47,375 nucleotides of DNA from UJ101 sp047975265 (GCA_047975265.1 JBKEDE010000040.1:1-47375), one strand, 5' to 3'. Counted from the first letter of the stretch, positions 6,533 through 16,502 are shown. Translations and numbers: made by a program. The notes: a model not told the origin generated them from the sequence alone.

Positions 6533-9181
6533 CTAAAACCCTCCACTGGACTGATTTAAAATAAGCGGATTATCATCTTCATATTTAACATCTTGAAGCA
6601 TGCTGGCTTTTAAGCCTATAAATAAATTCCACGTTTGATAAGTCCCTGTGGGAACCCAACCAAAAGTCATATTAAAACTTCGTAAATCCCTTGTTAGATT
6701 CAATCGTAGAGCTGCAAATTTACCCGAAGTAAAATCATAACTGGTATTATATCCGATTTTCCAATAAGGAGCCGGTTCAATAGATCCGTTTATATTAACA
6801 GAAGTTGCATGAGAACTCTCTAAAAACTGTCGCGTAGTTCGATGGCTGAAATTCAAACCCAAAGACCACGGAATCTTAAATCGGGCGTATCCGTCTTTAT
6901 CATACTCATAAACATCATAACGAACGGCTCCTCGATAAGGATTATCAGATGATTCTTTATTTTTTGAATTCTTTTTATCGGAATTTCGTTTAAAAGTGTC
7001 ATTGTTAAAAGTATAACCTGTTGAAACACCCCAATTAACCAATCGAGGTCCCAATTTATCAATCGTTTTATACGACGAAATAGAACCATCATCAGCATAA
7101 TTAGGGGCAAAATCATAAGGATCCCAAGTTGCATTAAAATTAACACTTATTCGATCATTAAAGAATTTGGTTGATCCTGATACGGTTAAATCAGACCATT
7201 GAAGCGAATCGGCAGCCATGTTGTAACTGGTCGACATATTGACATAATCAAATAACTTAATTTTTTTATAATCTAACGAATCATTTTTATTATCACGTAT
7301 TTTTGCTTCTAAATTGTGCCGTAAGCTCAATCCTACGGAACTACTTAATCCTCTTCCCGGAGCACCATAAATACCATCCTCAAACGGAGAGTAAATATTC
7401 AAATTACCACTTCCATCACGATATGTTTCATAATAACCCCATGAAGGTGTTGAAAAATCGGGTGTGAAAGAATAAGATATGCTGGGTGTCATTACATGAC
7501 GAACCGCTTTAAGCCAAGCATCTTTATTTTTTTTATCAAAATGAAGCGTTTTATATAGATTTGTAGAAAGACTGGAAGAAAAGTTAAAAGTTCTATATGT
7601 CTTAAAACCATTTACAGTAGTGTCTTCTACAGAATTAGTCTTAGGGTTGTAAGCCCGGTTGATGGTTTCTAAATACCAAACATCTTTATACGTTCCGGAT
7701 AAGTTGAAATTAAAATATTTTGCCAATGTAACCCCGGTATTAGCTGATATTTGGTGTTGAAAACCATTTTGCAGGCTATCCCACATTTCTTTTTTAAATA
7801 GATTATCATCCATGACTTGTACTTTATTTTCAAAATCAAACGAATAATCAATTCCTATGTTTTGTAACAAACCTTTTTTGCTTCCCACTTTTGGAGCAAA
7901 AGGATATTGACGATCTACTATTAAATTAAATCGGGGTAAAGTCATATTTACTTGGTTGGTTTGTGAGTTTTGCGAGTGAGTTGCTGATAATGAAACGGTT
8001 ATAGGAAGATTATCAAATGTTTTTGATAAACTAACTGAGGAGGAAATCGTATTGGTTAAATTATTTCCTGAAATATAATTTCCGGAGTTTAACGTGGTAT
8101 TAAAATAATTGGTAGAGGCATAGTTAACATTGGCTGATAAACGCAGATTCGGATTTGATTTAGCATCTTGAGCATGTCGCCAGTTCAATCGGATTAATTG
8201 TTGTTCGGAATAACTACTTAATCCTTTGGTTCCTTGTTTTCTCACTTCATAATCAAATCCGAAACCGCCATTGAATTTATAGCGTTTTTTATAATTGGAT
8301 AATAAATGAACACCCCAACTCCCTTTTGTATAAACATCCAACGTAGTTTTTAAATCGATGTAATCTCCAAAAGGAATATAAAACCCCATATTTTCCAAAT
8401 AAAACCCCTGATTACTATTTTCTCCAAAAGAGGGAACAATAATTCCTGCCCGTGATTTTTCGCCACCGATAGGAAAAATTCCCCAAGGCAAAATCAACGG
8501 AGTAGGCACGCCGTGTATATAAGCCTGAGCTGGAGAAGTTACGACAATTTTTTCTTTTTTAAATTTGGCTTTATTCGCTACGATATAAAAATCGGGTTCA
8601 TCGGTTTTTCCTCCGGTAAACTCAGGATCGGGAGTATAAAAAATTCCTGCTGAGTATAATACGGAGTCGTTTATCTTTTTTACTTTTTCGGCCACCATTA
8701 TTCCGTCAGGAATACCATCTTCAATGCGTACGTTGGTTGCCACACCCACACCGGTTTTAATATTATACTGAAATGTTTCATATTGCATGCTTTGGTTGCC
8801 TTGCTTAAAAATGGTTTTATTTTTACATTTTCCAAGACTGTCACGTTTGCATTGGGCTGAAATAATTTCCGTATTCCAATCAATTTCAATATAATCAGCG
8901 GTTAATTCAATATCTGTATATTTAACCACCGCATCATCAATCAAATAGGATTTTTTTTCTTTTAATTTGGAAATTTGGTCTTTTGAATCGTAGTATAAAA
9001 AATCTTCTAACTTACCTTTAGGTCTTTTTACCGTTACCGTATCAATTTTAATCGTATCCCGAACCGTAAGATCTTCTTTGGGGTCTAAATAAATTGTATC
9101 GTTTTTTTGAGCAAAAATAACGTTTAAGTAAGAAAAGATAAAAATTAATGTTAATAGATATTTCGTGCTACTTAATTTCAA
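6533..9181 (-). CDS. lptD: LPS-assembly outer-membrane protein LptD (OstA-like)
   Basis: 882 residues. A signal peptide (about 1-24) is followed by an OstA/jelly-roll region (about 60-230, including YDSKDQISKLKEKKSYLIDDAVVKY in two parts) and a long beta-barrel with alternating aromatic strands to the C-terminus. It is the outer-membrane lattice protein that inserts LPS or lipooligosaccharide into the outer leaflet. The length and the LPWGIFPIGGEKSRAGI segment fit the Bacteroidota form. It is divergent from the cell-wall amidase gene, a neighbourhood I know from other flavobacteria. The extreme C-terminus (SSGGF) is not a typical barrel end. Confidence 0.9.
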   Translation of the reverse strand: MKLSSTKYLLTLIFIFSYLNVIFAQKNDTIYLDPKEDLTVRDTIKIDTVTVKRPKGKLEDFLYYDSKDQISKLKEKKSYLIDDAVVKYTDIELTADYIEIDWNTEIISAQCKRDSLGKCKNKTIFKQGNQSMQYETFQYNIKTGVGVATNVRIEDGIPDGIMVAEKVKKINDSVLYSAGIFYTPDPEFTGGKTDEPDFYIVANKAKFKKEKIVVTSPAQAYIHGVPTPLILPWGIFPIGGEKSRAGIIVPSFGENSNQGFYLENMGFYIPFGDYIDLKTTLDVYTKGSWGVHLLSNYKKRYKFNGGFGFDYEVRKQGTKGLSSYSEQQLIRLNWRHAQDAKSNPNLRLSANVNYASTNYFNTTLNSGNYISGNNLTNTISSSVSLSKTFDNLPITVSLSATHSQNSQTNQVNMTLPRFNLIVDRQYPFAPKVGSKKGLLQNIGIDYSFDFENKVQVMDDNLFKKEMWDSLQNGFQHQISANTGVTLAKYFNFNLSGTYKDVWYLETINRAYNPKTNSVEDTTVNGFKTYRTFNFSSSLSTNLYKTLHFDKKNKDAWLKAVRHVMTPSISYSFTPDFSTPSWGYYETYRDGSGNLNIYSPFEDGIYGAPGRGLSSSVGLSLRHNLEAKIRDNKNDSLDYKKIKLFDYVNMSTSYNMAADSLQWSDLTVSGSTKFFNDRISVNFNATWDPYDFAPNYADDGSISSYKTIDKLGPRLVNWGVSTGYTFNNDTFKRNSDKKNSKNKESSDNPYRGAVRYDVYEYDKDGYARFKIPWSLGLNFSHRTTRQFLESSHATSVNINGSIEPAPYWKIGYNTSYDFTSGKFAALRLNLTRDLRSFNMTFGWVPTGTYQTWNLFIGLKASMLQDVKYEDDNPLILNQSSGGF

Positions 9182-9212
9182 ATTATTATTTTTGTTGAAT
9201 AAAAAACTATGC

Positions 9213-9220
9213 CAAAAATA
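9213..9220 (-). promoter_or_regulatory. -7 element upstream of lptD
   Basis: Read on the minus strand, TATTTTTG matches TAnnTTTG exactly and lies 32 bp from the lptD ATG. No clear TTG at -33. Confidence 0.4.
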
Positions 9221-9261
9221 AACAAAAAATATTCTGAACTATTATTTTAACGCGAATTAAC

Positions 9262-10350
9262 ATGAGAAAATTATCTCTTATTCTATTTTTTATCTTTCTA
9301 TGGGGTTTTTCATTTACCCAAGATAAACCTTTTGTAGTTGTTATTGATGCCGGACACGGAGGTCATGACAAAGGAGCCATAGGGAGTAGCAGGCATGCCA
9401 TTTATGAAAAAACCATTACGCTTGATGTTTCCAAACGTTTGGGCTCTTTGATAAAAAAGCAACATGGAAATGAAGTCAAAGTTATTTATACAAGAACTAC
9501 GGATAAATTTGTTACACTGAAAGGGCGGGCAAATATTGCCAATCGTAACCATGCAGATTTGTTTATTTCAATTCATTGTAATGCCAATGCAAAAACATCT
9601 CCTTACGGGTCAGAAACTTACGTCTTGGGATTACACCGGTCTGCTGACAATTTTGAGGTGGCCAAACGTGAAAACTCAGTAATTTTGCTTGAAGAAGATT
9701 ATAAAATTACTTATGAAGGTTTTGACCCTAATTCTCCCGAATCCGTTATAGGATTAACATTGATGCAAGATGCACATTTGGATCAAAGTATTGAATTTGC
9801 CGGAGATGTTCAAAAATATTTTACAAATATCGGAAGGAAAAATAGAGGTGTAAAACAGGCCGGTTTTTTGGTTTTACGCGAAACTGCCATGCCTTCGGTT
9901 TTAATTGAAATTGGGTTTATATCAAATGATTCTGAACGCCAATTCATCAACTCACATAACGGGAAAGATAAAATTGCTGATGCTGTTTTTAAATCGTTCA
10001 ATTCTTATAAAAAAGAGTTTGATAAAAAAAACGGCGTTATAACCAAACCTCCTCCAATCAATACTAAAGATAACGACACACAAATCACTTCAAATAAAGA
10101 AGTTGTATACAAAGTTCAGTTAATGTCAACCCAAAAAAGAATCAATAAAAAATCAAGTAATTTTAAAGGTTTAGAAGGTGTCGAACGTGTACAAAACGAT
10201 AATGGAGTTTACATTTATACTTACGGAGAAACAACTAAGTATCAGGATATTAAGAAGAAACAAAAAGAAGCTCAGGCTAAGGGATACAAAGATTGCTTTA
10301 TCATAGCTTTAAAAGATGGAAAAAGAGTATCCGTAAAAAGTACCTTGTAA
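9262..10350 (+). CDS. N-acetylmuramoyl-L-alanine amidase (Amidase_3) with SPOR-like C-terminus
   Basis: 362 residues. The signal peptide ends around FSFTQ (residue 20). Zinc ligands of Amidase_3 enzymes are present: H32 (DAGHGGHDKGA), E49 (YEKTITLDV) and H105 (SIHCNA), with the catalytic E216 in LIEIGFISN. It cleaves the bond between MurNAc and the stem peptide. Residues about 283-362 (VYKVQLMSTQKRI to the end) look like a SPOR domain, which binds glycan strands lacking stem peptides at the septum, so a role in daughter-cell separation is likely. Followed by the MCE gene after 60 bp. Confidence 0.92.
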   Translation: MRKLSLILFFIFLWGFSFTQDKPFVVVIDAGHGGHDKGAIGSSRHAIYEKTITLDVSKRLGSLIKKQHGNEVKVIYTRTTDKFVTLKGRANIANRNHADLFISIHCNANAKTSPYGSETYVLGLHRSADNFEVAKRENSVILLEEDYKITYEGFDPNSPESVIGLTLMQDAHLDQSIEFAGDVQKYFTNIGRKNRGVKQAGFLVLRETAMPSVLIEIGFISNDSERQFINSHNGKDKIADAVFKSFNSYKKEFDKKNGVITKPPPINTKDNDTQITSNKEVVYKVQLMSTQKRINKKSSNFKGLEGVERVQNDNGVYIYTYGETTKYQDIKKKQKEAQAKGYKDCFIIALKDGKRVSVKSTL

Positions 10351-10410
10351 AATGATTTATTTAAAAATTAACTTTTTTACACTAAATTTACTGTTTTAAA
10401 TGTTTTATAT

Positions 10411-11427
10411 ATGTCGAAAAATTTAAAAGCTGGAATTATTGCCGTAGCATCTATAGGGGCTTTTGTCCTTTTGATTAATTTTTTAAAAGGCAAAAACGTA
10501 TTTAATAGAGGAACTGTTTTATATGCTGTTTATGAAGATGTACACGGATTGCAGGAAACAAAACCGGTAACCATTAACGGAATGAAAGTAGGACATATAG
10601 ATAATATTGATTTTACTGATGATGACTCCGGAAAATTATTGGTACAAATGACCATTAATACCGATTTTAAATTTGATAAAAATACAAAAGCCATTATCTA
10701 TGAACCCGGTTTGATGTCGGGAGCTGAGGTTAAATTGGAAATGTCAAGAAAAGATAAGCCCGTAAAAGATGGAGACTATATCATAGGTGAAGTTGAATCA
10801 GGTATGTTGTCCATTTTGGCAAAAGAAGCCACTCCTTTAAAGCAAAAGTTGGAAAATGTTTTGGCGAGTATTGATTCAACATTGGTTATGGTGAGAGGAT
10901 TGGTTACACCGGAAAATAAAAAAAGTATTGCCAACTTGGTTCGTAATTTAGATCAAACTATTTTGTCATTTAATCAAATGGCAAAATCCGTTCGTACAAC
11001 GGTTTCTAAATTTGATAATACGGCACAAAGTTTTAACGGATTAGCTTTAGAAGCAAAAGGATTGATATCTGAAAATCGAACAAAATTAGCCTCGACTTTA
11101 ACCAATTTAGATTCTACAATGCATAATTTTAATCATGTAGCAGAAGATTTAAACCATGCTGATTTAGATCAAACCATTGCAAAGTTAGATCAGTCGTTAA
11201 ATAATTTGAATAACATTATGAGCGGAATCCAAAAAGGCGAAGGAAGTTTAGGAAAATTGGTAAAAGATGAAGCTGTTTATAACAACTTAAATCATGCTAC
11301 CAAAGAGTTGGAGTTACTTTTACGCGATATGAAAGAAAACCCAAAACGGTATGTCCACTTTTCTATTTTCGGTAAAAAAAATAAGCCTTACGTCAATCAA
11401 GAAATTAAGAATGATTCTAAAGAGTAA
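10411..11427 (+). CDS. MlaD/MCE-family lipid-transport protein
   Basis: 338 residues. One N-terminal membrane helix (about 7-26) is followed by a single MCE domain (about 38-115, VLYAVYEDVHGLQETKPVTIN in two parts, and GAEVKLEM). The remainder (about 140-320) is helical with heptad-like Leu/Asn repeats (TLTNLDSTMHNFNHVAEDL), as in MCE proteins that form periplasmic needles. Such proteins bind lipid and pass it between membranes with an MlaEF-type ABC transporter. No permease or ATPase of that type is adjacent here. Confidence 0.88.
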   Translation: MSKNLKAGIIAVASIGAFVLLINFLKGKNVFNRGTVLYAVYEDVHGLQETKPVTINGMKVGHIDNIDFTDDDSGKLLVQMTINTDFKFDKNTKAIIYEPGLMSGAEVKLEMSRKDKPVKDGDYIIGEVESGMLSILAKEATPLKQKLENVLASIDSTLVMVRGLVTPENKKSIANLVRNLDQTILSFNQMAKSVRTTVSKFDNTAQSFNGLALEAKGLISENRTKLASTLTNLDSTMHNFNHVAEDLNHADLDQTIAKLDQSLNNLNNIMSGIQKGEGSLGKLVKDEAVYNNLNHATKELELLLRDMKENPKRYVHFSIFGKKNKPYVNQEIKNDSKE

Positions 11428-11495
11428 AATTATTATTCATGCATAATATATTTTTCAAAAAATCTTTATATCTTGAATCAAATTTTAACATAGAT

Positions 11496-12821
11496 ATGAT
11501 GAATATTCTTTCCAGTTTATTATTTGTTGTTTTATTAATTATAGGATTTGGTTTTTTTGTTAAAAATATAAAAAAACTCATCCGAAACATAAAATTAGGT
11601 AAAGACATAGACCGCACCGATAACGCTTCTAAACGGTGGACTGTAATGTCTCTCGTAGCTTTAGGACAGGGGAAAATGACTGTCAGACCCGTAGCAGGAA
11701 TACTCCATATTTTGGTTTATTTGGGGTTTATTATCATTAATATAGAATTGTTGGAAATTATTATTGACGGTATTTTTGGCACACACCGTATTTTCTCTTT
11801 TATGGGAACTTTTTATGATTTTCTGATAGCTTCTTTTGAATTGCTGGCATTTTTAGTTCTGTTGTCGGTTACTATTTTTTGGATTCGGAGAAACATCATT
11901 AAGATAAAACGTTTTTGGAATCCCGAAATGCAAGGGTTTCCTAAAAACGATGCTAATTATATATTATATATAGAGTTTATTTTAATGAGTTTATTTTTAT
12001 TAATGAATGCTGCCGATTACAAATTACAAATTTTAGGCATTTATCATGAAGCTGGAAGTTTCCCGATTTCTCAATATATTTCTACTATTTTACCTGAAAA
12101 TACAACAACACTTGAAGTTATAGAAAAGGTGGCATGGTGGCTACATATAATAGGCATCTTATTCTTTATGAATTATTTATATTATTCAAAACACTTGCAT
12201 ATTTTATTTGCGTTTCCCAATACATATTATTCTAAATTAGAGCCTAAAGGTCAGCTGAATAATTTAACTTCTGTAACCAAAGAAGTAAAAATGATGATGG
12301 ACCCTAATGCCGATCCTTTTGCAGCACCATCTGCAGAAGAAGAGGAGGGAAGTACTCATGAAAAATTTGGAGCAAGTGATGCTGTTGATTTGAATTGGGT
12401 TCAGCTTATGAACGCTTACACGTGTACAGAATGCGGGCGTTGTACTTCCGTTTGTCCTGCCAATCTTACAGGAAAAAAACTATCGCCACGTAAAATTATG
12501 ATGGATACGCGTGACCGTATTGAAGAAATAGGAAAAAATATAGATAAAAACGGCGAGTTTAAACCGGATGGAAAACAGTTATTAGGCGATTATATTTCAC
12601 AAGAAGAATTATGGGCGTGTACCTCCTGTAATGCTTGTGTAGATGCATGTCCTGTTTTAATCAACCCATTGTCTATTATTATTGATTTACGCCGATTTTT
12701 AGTAATGGAACAATCTGCCGCACCTCAAGAGTTGAACATTATGATGACGAATATTGAAAACAATAGTGCACCATGGCAGTTTGGGCAAGCCGATCGATTA
12801 AATTGGAAAGACGAAGAATAA
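11496..12821 (+). CDS. Membrane-bound (4Fe-4S)2 protein, HdrC-like electron-transfer subunit
   Basis: 441 residues if translated from the ATG at 11496. The frame is open to 11439, but the extra 19 residues are charged and unlike the rest, while MMNILSSLLFVVLLII begins directly with a membrane helix. About five or six helices fill residues 1-240. Two ferredoxin-type clusters follow: CTECGRCTSVCP and CTSCNACVDACP. The family passes electrons between the quinone pool and soluble partners. The CCG-domain gene at 13365 supplies the HdrB-like partner, with a HAD gene in between. Donor and acceptor are unknown. Confidence 0.8.
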   Translation: MMNILSSLLFVVLLIIGFGFFVKNIKKLIRNIKLGKDIDRTDNASKRWTVMSLVALGQGKMTVRPVAGILHILVYLGFIIINIELLEIIIDGIFGTHRIFSFMGTFYDFLIASFELLAFLVLLSVTIFWIRRNIIKIKRFWNPEMQGFPKNDANYILYIEFILMSLFLLMNAADYKLQILGIYHEAGSFPISQYISTILPENTTTLEVIEKVAWWLHIIGILFFMNYLYYSKHLHILFAFPNTYYSKLEPKGQLNNLTSVTKEVKMMMDPNADPFAAPSAEEEEGSTHEKFGASDAVDLNWVQLMNAYTCTECGRCTSVCPANLTGKKLSPRKIMMDTRDRIEEIGKNIDKNGEFKPDGKQLLGDYISQEELWACTSCNACVDACPVLINPLSIIIDLRRFLVMEQSAAPQELNIMMTNIENNSAPWQFGQADRLNWKDEE

Positions 12822-12880
12822 ATTAAAATATTATTCAGCTAGCCATGATATAGTTAATCATTCTAAAAGTTATAAAATAA

Positions 12881-13330
12881 ATGAGCACACCGAAAGTAGG
12901 AAAAAACCTGTTAAAAAAGAAAACGGAAGACGGTAAAAATATAAGTCCGGTTTTACCAAAGGAAATTAAAAATTATCTCATTGATATTGATGGGACAATC
13001 GGAGATGACATTCCTAATGAAGAACCGGAACGAATGGTTACGGCAGCTTATTATCCTGATGCATTAGAAATCGTTAATAATTGGTATGACCAAGGACATC
13101 AAATATGTTTTTTTACATCCAGAACAGAAGAACATCGAGATGTTACGGAAAAATGGTTGGCAAAATGCGGGTTTAAATACCACAGTCTTCTAATGGGGAA
13201 ACCTCGTGGAGGAAATTACCATTGGATTGATAACCATATTGTTAAAGCAACACGCTTTCATGGCAAATTTACTAATTTAGTTAAAAAAGAAGTAAAAATA
13301 GAGGTTTTTGATGATGGAAGACATGATTAA
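12881..13330 (+). CDS. HAD-superfamily phosphatase
   Basis: 149 residues. HAD motif I is DIDGTIGDD (nucleophile Asp plus acid Asp), motif II is FFTSRTEEH (Ser/Thr), motif III probably K in MGKPRGGNY, and motif IV DNH. The order and spacing fit a small, cap-less or minimally capped HAD hydrolase that acts on a phosphorylated metabolite. Homologues are sometimes labelled phosphoheptose isomerase, but no SIS domain is present. It lies between two Fe-S genes in one apparent operon; its substrate is unknown. Confidence 0.75.
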   Translation: MSTPKVGKNLLKKKTEDGKNISPVLPKEIKNYLIDIDGTIGDDIPNEEPERMVTAAYYPDALEIVNNWYDQGHQICFFTSRTEEHRDVTEKWLAKCGFKYHSLLMGKPRGGNYHWIDNHIVKATRFHGKFTNLVKKEVKIEVFDDGRHD

Positions 13331-13364
13331 ATTTAAATAAATAGTATTAAAAATTTTTTAAGAT

Positions 13365-14153
13365 ATGAGCAATTTGAATGTTCCCACAATGGCAGAATTT
13401 ATGGCACAAGGAAAGTTACCCGAAGTTCTTTTTTGGGTAGGATGTGCAGGAAGTTTTGATGACCGGGCTAAAAAAATAACTAAAGCTTTTGTAAAGATTT
13501 TAAACAAAGCAAATATAGAATTTGCTGTTTTAGGAACAGAAGAAGGATGTACCGGAGATCCTGCCAAGCGTGCCGGAAACGAATTTTTATTTCAAATGCA
13601 AGCCATCATGAATATTGAAATTATGAATGCATATGAAATTAAAAAAATTGTAACAACATGCCCTCATTGCTTTAATACACTTAAAAATGAATATCCTTCA
13701 TTGGGTGGAAATTATGACGTTGTACATCATACCCAGTTTATAAACAGCTTGTTAGAAGAAGGTCGTTTAAAAATAGAAGGAGGAAGCTTTAAAGGAGAAA
13801 GAATTGTATTTCACGATCCTTGTTATTTAGGTAGAGCTAACGATGAATATGAAGCTCCTCGTTTATTAATTCAAAAATTAGATGCTGAATTAGTTGAAAT
13901 GAATCGTTGTAAATCAAAAGGTTTGTGTTGTGGAGCCGGAGGAGCCCAAATGTTTAAAGAACCCGAAAAAGGAAATAAAGACATTAATATTGAAAGAACG
14001 GAAGAAGCTTTAGAACAACAGCCGAAAGTGATAGCTACAGGTTGTCCTTTTTGTAACACGATGATGACCGACGGTGTTAAAATCAAAGAAAAAGAAAAGG
14101 AAGTTTCTGTTTTAGATTTAGCAGAATTGATTGCCACAGCAGAAGATTTATAG
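13365..14153 (+). CDS. CCG-domain (Fe-S) protein, HdrB/LutA-like
   Basis: 262 residues with two cysteine-rich CCG domains: TTCPHCFNTL with HDPCYLGR, and CCGAGGAQMF with TGCPFCNTMM. In HdrB such motifs bind noncubane 4Fe-4S clusters, and in LutA/GlpC-like proteins they transfer electrons. No signal peptide is present, so it is cytoplasmic. Together with the membrane-bound Fe-S protein at 11496 it probably makes a two-subunit electron-transfer module. The specific redox partner is not evident. Confidence 0.82.
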   Translation: MSNLNVPTMAEFMAQGKLPEVLFWVGCAGSFDDRAKKITKAFVKILNKANIEFAVLGTEEGCTGDPAKRAGNEFLFQMQAIMNIEIMNAYEIKKIVTTCPHCFNTLKNEYPSLGGNYDVVHHTQFINSLLEEGRLKIEGGSFKGERIVFHDPCYLGRANDEYEAPRLLIQKLDAELVEMNRCKSKGLCCGAGGAQMFKEPEKGNKDINIERTEEALEQQPKVIATGCPFCNTMMTDGVKIKEKEKEVSVLDLAELIATAEDL

Positions 14154-14255
14154 TATAGAAGAATCCCTTATTAATAAATCCCATTATATATATAGGTTTT
14201 TACATACAAATAAAAATCATAATTTATATTATGTTAAATAGAGTACTTGAAAATA

Positions 14256-14274
14256 CAGAGGATTTTCTCCTCTG
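14256..14274. terminator. Weak hairpin between convergent genes
   Basis: CAGAGGA and TCCTCTG pair perfectly around a TTTTC loop. On the minus strand it is followed by TATTTTC, so it may terminate the HMA lipoprotein gene ending at 14297; the plus side lacks a T run. Confidence 0.4.
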
Positions 14275-14296
14275 CAATTAGTTTAACTATTTTACG

Positions 14297-14644
14297 TTAT
14301 TTTCTATCGTATTGACAGCACCCCGGTAGCTCATTGTAAGTACTGTCTTCTGCCTTAAAATTTTCTGTGTCATGACCTGCTTGTGTTATAGCTTGTTCAA
14401 CTTGTTCCTGTTTACCACCTTCTACTTTCATCATTTTGGTCTCTTTACTCCAATCAGCTGATAAAACTCCCTCAACCGAATTGGCTGCTTTTTCAATTCG
14501 TTTTTCACACATTCCACAATTTCCATAAACTTTAAATTCATAAGCCTTATCGCTCATTGCCATAGTTTCTGCTTCCGGCTTATTGTTTTTACAGCCTGTT
14601 AAAGTCATACCTAAAATACTTAATGTTGCAATTAATGTTTTCAT
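14297..14644 (-). CDS. HMA-domain lipoprotein (metal-binding)
   Basis: 115 residues. The signal peptide ends in a lipobox, LTGC (C18), so the protein is lipid-anchored in the envelope. The body is a heavy-metal-associated fold with GNCGMCEKRI (C43 and C46 bind the metal). A further CC pair near the C-terminus (PGCCQYD) could also bind metal. It probably binds Cu(I) or a similar soft metal in the periplasm. It is the last gene of the copper locus but has its own candidate promoter and a motif shared with the front of the locus. Confidence 0.85.
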   Translation of the reverse strand: MKTLIATLSILGMTLTGCKNNKPEAETMAMSDKAYEFKVYGNCGMCEKRIEKAANSVEGVLSADWSKETKMMKVEGGKQEQVEQAITQAGHDTENFKAEDSTYNELPGCCQYDRK

Positions 14645-14690
14645 CTGTATCTATTTTTTAATTAGTTTAATCTTTATTCTAAATTTATTA

Positions 14691-14753
14691 CAAAATTCTT
14701 CTAAAATTATTTAGTTTTTGTATATTTTTTTAGTTTTTATGTATAATTTCACG
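14691..14753 (-). promoter_or_regulatory. Candidate metal-responsive control region of the HMA lipoprotein gene
   Basis: On the minus strand, GAATTTTG (14698-14691) is one base off TAnnTTTG. Upstream are two copies of a TACA / AAAAACTAAA element at 14710-14724 and 14730-14744. The 25-bp block 14729-14753 is 22/25 identical to 24852-24876 in front of the HYC_CC_PP gene. The block begins 31 bp from the -7 element here and 32 bp there. It overlaps the end of the cusB-like gene. Confidence 0.45.
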
Positions 14754-16502
14754 TTTTACTTCACCACATTTTAACATTTTAGCACCAAGATAAGGATTTA
14801 ACACGTCATTTTCTTTACTTAACCAAATAGCTCCTTTACTATCACCTGCCATCGGGCAATATAATTCATAAACTTTTTCCTCAATACCTCCAAACATTTC
14901 AATTGTGGATAGTAAATTGGTAGAAAGACTTTTAAAATAGTATCGTTGTTTTTCAATATCCGTTGAATTTGAACTATTTTTTAACAACGTCTCCATTTCT
15001 TTTTTTAGAGTTATCCAATGATTTTTTGCATTTTGGTCTACAACATCATCTTCTTTCATATCATTTAATATTTTTAAAGCTACTTTGGATTGTTCTACTA
15101 CTTTTTCTGATTTATCTTCAACTAAAAAGTCTTTGTATTTTATATAAGCATTATAAAAAGTATTCAGTTGTGTTTTAAATACTTTATTTACTTTAACTTT
15201 CAGATGACTATTTTTTTCGTTTTGTGTATCCTTTTTCTCAGAAGAATTCATCATGCTCTTTTTTCCTTGTAATTGAGCTGCAGAATCAATGGTGAAGGCC
15301 CCGTTTACTACAATTTCTTCTCCTACTTCCAATCCTGTTAAAACTTCTATCTCCTCTCCTACTGTATTTCCTACTTCTATTTCTCGCATTTCAAAAACAG
15401 GTTCCTCTTTATAAGGTTTTACGTAAATTACAGAGCGTTTTCCTGTCCAAATTACAGCTGATCTCGGAATGGTAAGTCTTTGATTTTTTGCTACGTCATG
15501 TGGAATTTCAATTTCAGCAACAGCCAACATACCCGGTTTTAATTTCATATTTCTGTTTATGATTTCGATTCGGATTGGAACTGTTCGCGTTTTTGTATTC
15601 AAAACAGGTTCTATAAAAGAAATTCTTCCTTCAAATTGTTCATCCGGATAAGCCGATACGTTTACAACAACTTTTTGACCTGTTTGTAAATAAGGAATAT
15701 CTTTTTCATAAGCATCTAAAATAATCCAAACCTTACTTAAATTGATTAAAGTATATAAAGGTGCACCGGATTGCACATGCGTTCCTATGGTCGCAATCCT
15801 TTGTTTTACAATTCCTGAAGCATCAGCATACAAAGGAAAATCAGTTTTTATCTTTCGTGTACGCTCAATTTGGTTAATCTCAGCATTGGATAATTTCCAT
15901 AATCTTAATTTTTGTTTCACAGCATTGTAAATTTCAGGCTGTATTTTTTTACTTTCTGAAGCAATTAGCAATTCTTGTTGGGCAGATACTATTTCGGGAG
16001 AATAAATCGCTCCGATGAATTGTCCTCTTTTTACATATTCTCCTTCATACGTTACTCTAAAACTTTCAAGTCTTCCCCCGATATGAGCTGTTTGTGTATA
16101 AAAAGAAGATTCGTTTTCTTCTATTTGTCCTGATAATTTTATCATATTTTTTTCAGAGACATCCTGCTTATTCTTAGGTGCTACTTGAATTGTCTGCACA
16201 TTTGCTAAAGCTAACGCATTCTCAGATAACTTAATCTGATAATCTTCTAATGTTTCAGACTTTGAATTACCTGTCGATACGGGAATCAAATCCATCCCAC
16301 AAATTGGGCACTTACCGGGTTCAGGCTGTCGGATTTGTGGATGCATCGAACATGTCCATTCTTCTACTTCATCATGCACATTTCCTTCTGTTTTCCTTTG
16401 TTCTGATACTGGAGTTTCGTTCTGATTATTACTTCCAAAAAACAACCATCCTAAAAATAAACCTATTCCTAAGATAACAATATAAGGGACTATTTTTTTC
16501 AT
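14730..16502 (-). CDS. cusB: RND efflux periplasmic adaptor, CusB-like, with metal-binding domains
   Basis: 590 residues. After an N-terminal membrane anchor (about 5-22) comes a short heavy-metal-binding domain (CSMHPQIRQPEPGKCPICGM, about 51-70), then the HlyD-type adaptor core (barrel-sandwich, hairpin and beta-barrel, about 100-400), and a C-terminal DUF3347-like domain with CPMAGDSKGAIWLS. It links the inner-membrane CusA-type pump to the TolC-like channel. It starts 3 bp after the ATPase stop, so the two are co-transcribed. The copper assignment is inferred from the neighbours. Confidence 0.88.
   Translation of the reverse strand: MKKIVPYIVILGIGLFLGWLFFGSNNQNETPVSEQRKTEGNVHDEVEEWTCSMHPQIRQPEPGKCPICGMDLIPVSTGNSKSETLEDYQIKLSENALALANVQTIQVAPKNKQDVSEKNMIKLSGQIEENESSFYTQTAHIGGRLESFRVTYEGEYVKRGQFIGAIYSPEIVSAQQELLIASESKKIQPEIYNAVKQKLRLWKLSNAEINQIERTRKIKTDFPLYADASGIVKQRIATIGTHVQSGAPLYTLINLSKVWIILDAYEKDIPYLQTGQKVVVNVSAYPDEQFEGRISFIEPVLNTKTRTVPIRIEIINRNMKLKPGMLAVAEIEIPHDVAKNQRLTIPRSAVIWTGKRSVIYVKPYKEEPVFEMREIEVGNTVGEEIEVLTGLEVGEEIVVNGAFTIDSAAQLQGKKSMMNSSEKKDTQNEKNSHLKVKVNKVFKTQLNTFYNAYIKYKDFLVEDKSEKVVEQSKVALKILNDMKEDDVVDQNAKNHWITLKKEMETLLKNSSNSTDIEKQRYYFKSLSTNLLSTIEMFGGIEEKVYELYCPMAGDSKGAIWLSKENDVLNPYLGAKMLKCGEVKREIIHKN

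Noticed and set aside
12881..13330. Annotation as phosphoheptose isomerase
   Set aside because: No SIS domain; HAD motifs DIDGT and FFTSR are clear, so it is a HAD hydrolase.
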